In this document: positions 43,191 through 48,181 of the stretch, one piece after another
Layout of the letters: every line of letters begins with the position of its first letter
Numbering within the stretch: position 1 is the first letter of the stretch
NCBI RefSeq assembly: GCF_009765995.1
Contig: NZ_LMUI01000007.1
Coordinates: 1-48,181 of the forward strand
Origin: Methylocapsa sp. S129
GTDB taxonomy: Bacteria; Pseudomonadota; Alphaproteobacteria; Rhizobiales; Beijerinckiaceae
Direction of reading: 5' to 3'
DNA: 48,181 bases
Position numbers and translations under genes: made by a program
The notes under the pieces: model-generated
What the model was told of the DNA's origin: nothing
The model's database searches: none
Seen by the model: only the letters and a program-made list of their open reading frames with translations

Positions 43191-43865
43191 CTATGAGGCG
43201 TTTTGGGGGAACATGGCGCGGCGGGCTTGCTCATCGAGTTCGGACTTGAACGTGTGCCGCTCCTTGAGTTGAAGTGCGCGCGAAACGGCGGGCCGCGCGT
43301 TCATCGTCTCCATGAACCGCTTCACGTTGGGATAGTCGTCGAGGCCCTTCGCGCCGAGAATATAACCGGCGGAGGCCGCCCAACCGAACAGCGCCATATC
43401 GGCGATCGTGTATTCGTCGCCCGCCAGGAAATGCGACGCAGCGAAGCGCTCATCGAGAATACGATAATGTCTCTCGACCTCTTTGACGTAGCGATTTTTG
43501 GCGTACGGAATGTCTTCCGGCGCGTAGTGCAGGAAGTGAACCGCCTGCCCCGAGAAGGGCGACAGGCCCGTCGCGACGAATTCCAGCCACGAGAGCGTCG
43601 CGGCCCGCGCGGGCCTGCCCGTCGGCAGAAATTTGCCGTGCTTTTCGGCGAGGTAAAGCAGGATGGCGTGGGAATCGAAGACCGCCACGCCGTCGTCGAC
43701 GATCGCCGGGACCTTCGCGTTCGGATTGATCTTGCGAAAATCGGCGGCATGCTGCTCGCCTTTGAAGATATCGACGCCGACGACGTCGAACGGCTCCTGT
43801 AGCTCTTCGAGAAGTACGGCGACTTTCATCGAATTCGGGGTGGCGTGAAAATACAGTTTTAGCAT
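43191..43865 (-). CDS. Glutathione S-transferase family protein
   Basis: A 224-residue cytosolic GST-fold protein. The N-terminal thioredoxin-like domain has LYFHATPNSMKVAVLLEEL, INPNAKVPAIVDDG with the cis-Pro, and FDSHAILLYLAEK with the glutathione-binding Asp-Ser. The helical domain has IADMALFGWA. It resembles YfcG/Nu-class enzymes, which act as disulfide reductases or conjugating enzymes. The ATG at 43865 has AAGGACA upstream; 43883 is also possible. It lies downstream of, and in line with, the LysR regulator gene. Confidence 0.88.
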   Translation of the reverse strand: MLKLYFHATPNSMKVAVLLEELQEPFDVVGVDIFKGEQHAADFRKINPNAKVPAIVDDGVAVFDSHAILLYLAEKHGKFLPTGRPARAATLSWLEFVATGLSPFSGQAVHFLHYAPEDIPYAKNRYVKEVERHYRILDERFAASHFLAGDEYTIADMALFGWAASAGYILGAKGLDDYPNVKRFMETMNARPAVSRALQLKERHTFKSELDEQARRAMFPQNAS

Positions 43866-43998
43866 TGGCTTGTCCTTAGGCATGGCAGATTGACCTGACG
43901 CAAAACGTATGCGCGATCCCTGCCATGCCGACTAACAAGACTCGTCGATGCGACCCATGTCTCTCTTTGCTGTCTCTCGAGGCGCCAGCGCCTTTTCC

Positions 43999-44919
43999 TC
44001 ACGAACGGGGCGTGCGGGCGCTCTGGATGACGTGCTTGCGCAGCCACACATGCGCGGGGTCGCTTCGCATTCGCGGATGCCAGAACAAGTTCATCTGGAA
44101 CGGCGCCAAGGACAACGGCGGCGCAAAGAGATCGAGAACGTTCGTGAAGCGTTCCAGGAAGCGTCTCGGCAGGGTGCAGATGCAGTCGGTGGCCGTCAGC
44201 ACCAGCGGGGCCAGAGCATAGCTCTGGATCGACACCGACACGTTGCGCTCCCGTCCGACTTCGGCAAGCGCATTGTCGATCATGCCGCTGAAATGGCCGC
44301 CGCTCGTGGAGATCAAGAGATGATCGAGCAAGCAGAATTCGTCGAGCGTCAACGCCGCTTGGCCTCGCGGATGGCCGATGCGCTGCGCGGTGACGAACTC
44401 CTCATTGAACAGGGTTTTGGCGATCAGCCCGCCCGCTCCGTCCTCGGCCGCGCCTACAAACAAATCGACGTCGCCCTGTTCCAGATGCGCGGCGATCTGA
44501 GCTTTATCAGGCAGCGTAAAGGCGATTCGCACGTTCGGCGCCTGCGACTTGATCAGCGGGATGAGCTCCGGCGCGAGTATCGCCGCGGGATTGTCGGTCG
44601 CGGCGATGCGGAAGACCCGCTTGCTTGTCCGCGGGTCGAAGAAATGCGCGGTCTGCACGAAATCGTTCAGACGCTCGATCAACTTCGTCAACTCCGGCTG
44701 AAGAGCGGCTGCATGAGCTGTGGGAATCATCCCCCGGCCCGATGCCGCGGGAATGAACAACGGATCGTTCAGGAGCTGGCGAAGCCGGGTCAGCCGCGCG
44801 GAAAGAGCCGATTGCGTGATGTTGAGACGGGCCGCCGCGTGTGTGACGTTCTGGTCTCTGAAAAGGGCGGCCAACGTCAGCAGGAGGTTGGTGTCAAAAT
44901 CCGAAAAGCCTTGGGACAA
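43999..44919 (-). CDS. LysR family transcriptional regulator
   Basis: A 306-residue LysR regulator: N-terminal helix-turn-helix (LLTLAALFRDQNVTHAAARL, then NITQSALSARLTRLRQLLNDPLF) and a C-terminal effector domain of the NodD-like subgroup (VFRIAATDNPAAILAPEL..). Such proteins usually control a neighbouring gene in response to a small molecule. The GST gene is 115-133 bp downstream in the same direction, so it could be a target or simply cotranscribed; no divergent partner exists. Confidence 0.9.
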   Translation of the reverse strand: MSQGFSDFDTNLLLTLAALFRDQNVTHAAARLNITQSALSARLTRLRQLLNDPLFIPAASGRGMIPTAHAAALQPELTKLIERLNDFVQTAHFFDPRTSKRVFRIAATDNPAAILAPELIPLIKSQAPNVRIAFTLPDKAQIAAHLEQGDVDLFVGAAEDGAGGLIAKTLFNEEFVTAQRIGHPRGQAALTLDEFCLLDHLLISTSGGHFSGMIDNALAEVGRERNVSVSIQSYALAPLVLTATDCICTLPRRFLERFTNVLDLFAPPLSLAPFQMNLFWHPRMRSDPAHVWLRKHVIQSARTPRS

Positions 44920-44990
44920 TTACAGTCTCCGTCGATCCCGCCGATTGAAGCGTCTGTTGCGCGCAATCTACAGGAAAAAGACGCGTCTCC

Positions 44991-45290
44991 TCACTTCGCC
45001 CGGAACCGCCAGCGCCCATAGCGCCACGGCTGGGTCCAGGACGCGCCTTCCGGCTTCTTCTCCGGCGGCGGATCGTAGCCGGAGCCGCCATAGGGATGGC
45101 AGCGGCAGACCCGGGCGGCCCCCATCCAGCCGCCGGCCCACAGGCCATGGCGGGCGATCGCCTCGTCCACATAATCCGAGCAGGTGGGGAGGTAGCGGCA
45201 CTGGCGCCCGATGACAGACGAGAGCGTCAATTGGTAGAACCGGATCAGCCCATGCGCCGCGCGCCGCGGAGCGAGGGCGAGCGCCCTCAT
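44991..45290 (-). CDS. yidD: Membrane protein insertion efficiency factor
   Basis: A 99-residue member of the YidD family, which assists membrane insertion of proteins with the YidC pathway. The family core is present: LIRFYQLTLSSVIGRQCRYLPTCSDYVDEAIARHG and RVCRCHPYGGSGYDP, with three conserved Cys. The ATG overlaps the stop of the preceding IscU-like gene (ATGA), so the longer open frame to 45425 is rejected. Its usual neighbours rpmH/rnpA/yidC are absent; the pairing with an IscU-like gene is common in Rhizobiales, to my knowledge. Confidence 0.92.
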   Translation of the reverse strand: MRALALAPRRAAHGLIRFYQLTLSSVIGRQCRYLPTCSDYVDEAIARHGLWAGGWMGAARVCRCHPYGGSGYDPPPEKKPEGASWTQPWRYGRWRFRAK

Positions 45291-45739
45291 CGCGCGGGCG
45301 CCAACGCCGCCCTGTCGGCTTCGATCTGGGCGAGCGCATCGGCTACGGCGTCGAAAGTGAGCAACGTCGAGGCATGGCGCGGCTTGTAGTCGCGCACGGG
45401 CTCGAGCGCCGCGAAATCCGCCCATTTCCCTGACGGCGGCGGGCCGTTGTCCTTCAACATGCGGTGCATCGTCTCGCGCAGTGCGACGAGTTCGGCCGGC
45501 GTCGCGCCGATCACATGGCGGGCCATCAGGGACGACGAAGCCTGCCCCAGCGCGCAGGCTTTCACATCATGAGCGAAATCGCTGACGCGGCCGTCCTGTA
45601 ACAAAAGATCGACCACAACCGTAGAACCACAGAGGCGGGAATGGGCCTTCGCGCTGGCGTCGGGCGCCGCCAGCCGGCCAAGACGGGGGATGTCGGCGGC
45701 TAATTCCAGAATGCGCTTGTTGTAGATGTCGTTCAGCAT
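45287..45739 (-). CDS. IscU/NifU-like iron-sulfur scaffold family protein, third Cys missing
   Basis: A 150-residue protein of the IscU/SufU N-terminal fold: ILELAADIPRLGRL, then C37 in RLCGSTVVVDLLL and C62 in KACALGQASSS. The third cluster Cys of scaffolds (before the last helix, LHCSIL in IscU) is Ala123 here (KPRHASTLL). It may therefore not hold a standard Fe-S cluster by itself. No iscS, hscA or suf genes are nearby. Translationally coupled to yidD and divergent from folE. Confidence 0.85.
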   Translation of the reverse strand: MLNDIYNKRILELAADIPRLGRLAAPDASAKAHSRLCGSTVVVDLLLQDGRVSDFAHDVKACALGQASSSLMARHVIGATPAELVALRETMHRMLKDNGPPPSGKWADFAALEPVRDYKPRHASTLLTFDAVADALAQIEADRAALAPAR

Positions 45740-45870
45740 GGGGACGCGGGGCCTCAGGCCCCCGGGTGGCGCGGGGGCGCTTGGCTCCTATATAGGATGG
45801 CGAAACGGCAATGAAGAGGGCGCGGTCGGGGGCATGGCCCTGAAATCGCCGGCCTGCTATGAGGCGATTG

Positions 45871-46491
45871 ATGAATGACTTTGTGAAGCCCCCCGCCCTT
45901 GACGGCGCGGAACTGCGCGCCAAGCCGAGCCGCGAGGAGGCTGAGGCCGCCGTGCGCACGCTCATCGCCTGGGCGGGCGACAACCCTACGCGCGAGGGCC
46001 TGGCCGACACGCCCCGGCGGGTCGTCAAGGCCTACGAGGAATTGTTCAGCGGCTATGGCGAGGATCCCGGCATCGCTCTGTCGAGGGTTTTCTCACAGGT
46101 CGACGGCTATGCCGACATTGTCGTCGTTCGCGACATTCCGTTCTTTTCGCATTGCGAGCACCATATGGTGCCCTTCTTCGGCAAAGCACATATCGGCTAT
46201 TATCCGAGCCACGGCGTCGTCGGCCTTTCCAAGCTGGCGCGCATCGTCGACACTTTCGCGCGCCGGCTGCAGACGCAGGAGGCGATGTCCGCACAAATCG
46301 TCGAGGCGGTCGACGCCGCCCTGCATACGCGCGGCGTCGCCGTGATGATCGAAGCCGAGCACATGTGCATGTCGATGCGCGGCGTGAAAAAGCATGGCGT
46401 TTCGACGGTGACGACCCAATTCTCCGGCGTGTTTCGTCAGGACGCCAATGAACAGGTCCGTTTCCTCACGCTTTTGCGCGCAGCCCAATGA
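45871..46491 (+). CDS. folE: GTP cyclohydrolase I
   Basis: Catalyses GTP to dihydroneopterin triphosphate, the first step of folate/pterin synthesis. The 206-residue chain holds the zinc and active-site motif [40 protein letters not shown] and [15 protein letters not shown] with the second zinc Cys. ATG 45871 follows GAGGCG; an ATG four codons earlier (45859) is possible. hisI starts 6 bp after the stop, making a two-gene operon. Confidence 0.96.
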   Translation: MNDFVKPPALDGAELRAKPSREEAEAAVRTLIAWAGDNPTREGLADTPRRVVKAYEELFSGYGEDPGIALSRVFSQVDGYADIVVVRDIPFFSHCEHHMVPFFGKAHIGYYPSHGVVGLSKLARIVDTFARRLQTQEAMSAQIVEAVDAALHTRGVAVMIEAEHMCMSMRGVKKHGVSTVTTQFSGVFRQDANEQVRFLTLLRAAQ

Positions 46492-46497
46492 TCGATC

Positions 46498-46887
46498 ATG
46501 AGTCTCGATAAAAAAACCCTGGAGGAAGGCGCGCTGTTTGCGCCGCGTTTTTCCAGCGACGGGCTGATCGCCTGCATCACGGTCGACGCTTCCTCGGGCG
46601 ACGTTCTGATGCTCGCCCACATGAACCAGGAGGCGTTGGACAAGACGCTGGCGAGCGGAATCATGCACTATTGGTCGCGCTCGCGCGGAACCTTGTGGCG
46701 CAAGGGCGATACGTCCGGCCAGATTCAGAACCTCGTTGAATTGCGCGTCGATTGCGATCAGGACGCTTTGCTGGCCCGGGTCCATGTCGGGGGCGATGGC
46801 GGCGCCTGCCATACGGGCCGACGCTCCTGCTTTTATCGCCGGGTGGAGGACGCCGATGCTGGCCCCAGCCTCGTCCCGGCGGTCTGA
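46498..46887 (+). CDS. hisI: Phosphoribosyl-AMP cyclohydrolase (histidine biosynthesis)
   Basis: Opens the adenine ring of phosphoribosyl-AMP, the third step of histidine biosynthesis. The 129-residue protein has [29 protein letters not shown], the metal-binding VDCDQDALL and [11 protein letters not shown]. It is the monofunctional form without the HisE domain, as usual in alphaproteobacteria. It follows folE by 6 bp. Confidence 0.96.
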   Translation: MSLDKKTLEEGALFAPRFSSDGLIACITVDASSGDVLMLAHMNQEALDKTLASGIMHYWSRSRGTLWRKGDTSGQIQNLVELRVDCDQDALLARVHVGGDGGACHTGRRSCFYRRVEDADAGPSLVPAV

Positions 46888-46897
46888 ACATTTCGTG

Positions 46898-46918
46898 AGC
46901 GGCCCGATTTTGGCCGCT
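46898..46918 (+). terminator. Probable terminator of the folE-hisI operon
   Basis: AGCGGCC (46898-46904) and GGCCGCT (46912-46918) form a 7-bp stem around CGATTTT, 10 bp after the hisI stop, followed by only TTTAG. A weak intrinsic terminator. Confidence 0.55.
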
Positions 46919-47047
46919 TTAGACAGGCTTAACCCTTTTTCAGTTTTGGTCCTATCGTTAACGGGCTGGCGATATCAGCGGTCTAATTTGTCAGAAATTC
47001 GCTCGCATCCTCGTGCGGGCGACCTGTAAACTGCGTCAGGCATTGCA

Positions 47048-48076
47048 ATGTTTGGCTATCCCACACGCAAGGCGGCCGAAGATCCGGTCGGGGGCAATAT
47101 GAAGCGCCGCCGCCCCTCCATTGGAATCGTCCTTGGCGCCGGCGCCGCGCGCGGCTGGTCGCATATCGGGGCGCTTCAAGAACTCGTCGCCATGGGCGTC
47201 GTTCCCAACATCGTAGTCGGCGCATCCGCCGGCGCGGTGGTCGGCGGTTGTTTCGCGGCGGGCCGTTTGGAACAGCTTGAGGCCTTCACCCGCTCTCTCA
47301 CCAAGCGCCGCGTCTTCGGATTGATGGACGTTTCCTTTAGCGGCGGCGGTTTGATCGGCGGCGCCAAACTGCGCACGCGGCTGGAAGAATCGCTCGGCGG
47401 CATCAATATCGAGGACCTGCCCATCCGCTTCGCTTCGGTGGCGACGGAAGTGGGCACGGGCCATGAGATATGGCTGAAGAACGGCCCGCTGATCGACGCG
47501 ATCTGCGCTTCCTATGCGCTCCCCGGCATATTTGCGCCGGTGCGCTGGGGCGGACGCTGGCTGATGGACGGCGCGCTCGTCAATCCTGTGCCGATCAATG
47601 TCGCGCGCGCGCTCGGCGCCGATAAAGTCATCGCCATCAATATATCCTCCGACGTCCTGACGCGAGGCACCGCGATCCAGGATCCCCTGTATTTCGCCGA
47701 AAAAGCGGAAACCGGAGTAGAGGCCGGAAAAAAGAGCGGAATCATGGGGAGCCTGAGCCGCGGCGCGCGGCTGTTCCATCGTCCGTTCGCCGGCGGCGAG
47801 GACGGCGTGCCCGGCATCGCCTCGGTGATGGCCGACGCCTTCAACATCACACAGGATCGGATCATGCGCTCGCGTCTGGCCGGCGATCCGCCCGACGTTC
47901 TCATCACCGCGCGTATGACCAAGATCGGACTGTTCGAGTTTCATCGCGCGGATGAGTTGATCGCGCTCGGCCGCGAAGCCGCGCGCAAGGCCATCGACGA
48001 GATCCGCGAACACATCGATTTGGACCCGCCGGCGAGCGCTTCGCTCCCCGCGCCATCGGCGGTCGCGGCGCGCTGA
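47048..48076 (+). CDS. Patatin-like phospholipase family protein
   Basis: A 342-residue serine acyl hydrolase of the RssA/NTE-related group. The oxyanion loop is VLGAGAARGWSHIG, the nucleophile is Ser60 in GASAG, and the partner Asp is D174 in LMDGALVNPVP, giving the patatin Ser-Asp dyad. No signal peptide; a basic segment (MKRRRP) precedes the first strand. The ATG at 47048 has a weak CAGG site; 47102 is an alternative just before the core. It likely hydrolyses lysophospholipids or other lipid esters. The last 105 bp of the window after it hold no feature I can support. Confidence 0.9.
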   Translation: MFGYPTRKAAEDPVGGNMKRRRPSIGIVLGAGAARGWSHIGALQELVAMGVVPNIVVGASAGAVVGGCFAAGRLEQLEAFTRSLTKRRVFGLMDVSFSGGGLIGGAKLRTRLEESLGGINIEDLPIRFASVATEVGTGHEIWLKNGPLIDAICASYALPGIFAPVRWGGRWLMDGALVNPVPINVARALGADKVIAINISSDVLTRGTAIQDPLYFAEKAETGVEAGKKSGIMGSLSRGARLFHRPFAGGEDGVPGIASVMADAFNITQDRIMRSRLAGDPPDVLITARMTKIGLFEFHRADELIALGREAARKAIDEIREHIDLDPPASASLPAPSAVAAR

Positions 48077-48181
48077 GAGAGTCTTTCCTTCTCCCGCTTC
48101 TCGCTACGGGATTCACACGAGTGATTTGCGTTGAGCGATTGCATATCCTTCGATCAAGTCGGCCAATCGTCGCCATCCCTC

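Noticed and set aside
46929-46961. Two TTAAC elements before the patatin gene as a CtrA site
   Set aside because: The TTAA cores are 25 bp apart, not 7, so they do not form the CtrA motif.
1-48181. CRISPR arrays, complete insertion sequences, rRNA genes
   Set aside because: No regularly spaced direct repeats, no transposase and no rRNA-like sequence were seen on reading.

Overview
The window reads as chromosomal DNA of an alphaproteobacterium of the order Hyphomicrobiales (Rhizobiales). The DNA is GC-rich. The strongest markers are a Rhizobiales-type porin, a single long bifunctional Rsh (p)ppGpp enzyme, a SapC-family protein, a TPR-sulfotransferase fusion, a gene for a divergent IscU-like protein overlapping yidD, and a candidate CtrA site (TTAA-N7-TTAA). 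Beijerinckiaceae/Methylocystaceae-like is my best guess within the order, but that is inference only.

Layout. 1-212: what looks like the 5' part of a group II intron (minus strand) running off the left edge. 351-3120: a tandem duplication of a secreted helical-repeat protein gene, with its leader. 3400-4208: a small, less GC-rich cassette of three uncharacterised genes. 4397-9561: housekeeping and metabolism (glutaminase, YjbR-like, 2-hydroxyacid dehydrogenase, gamma-glutamylcyclotransferase-like, Rsh). 9660-13797: porin with a clear terminator and a long leader, then a TPR-sulfotransferase. 14096-16033: PH-domain membrane protein, an unrecognised protein and a SapC-family protein.

16162-31573 is the most distinctive part, a catabolic cluster around an IclR-type regulator gene. 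Leftward from 25703 run a luciferase-like flavin monooxygenase, an SDR, a periplasmic ligand-binding protein, an SMP-30-type lactonase, an ADP-forming acyl-CoA synthetase, a SnoaL/NTF2-fold protein and a double SDR, followed by an FMN reductase with its own promoter region. Rightward run an AMP-forming acyl-CoA synthetase, an acyl-CoA dehydrogenase, an enoyl-CoA hydratase-family protein and a second acyl-CoA dehydrogenase. The set fits alcohol oxidation, flavin-dependent Baeyer-Villiger-type ring oxygenation, lactone opening, CoA activation and beta-oxidation of an unidentified, probably cyclic, compound. Three intergenic regions of the cluster share a similar TCAC(A/G)T(A/C)TG-type sequence that could be the regulator's operator. 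The cluster stops about 90 bp from the 3' end of a tRNA-Ser gene.

31666-48076 is core genome: tRNA-Ser(GCU), a DUF2147 protein, lipB, alanine dehydrogenase with a divergent Lrp/AsnC regulator, a large DUF2339 membrane protein, xseB, a Tyr-rich exported protein, a thrS-DUF429-SBF transporter operon, a GST and a LysR regulator, yidD/IscU-like, folE-hisI, and a patatin-like phospholipase. I see no CRISPR array, no complete insertion sequence and no rRNA. Function calls come from reading motifs by eye and were not checked by database search.
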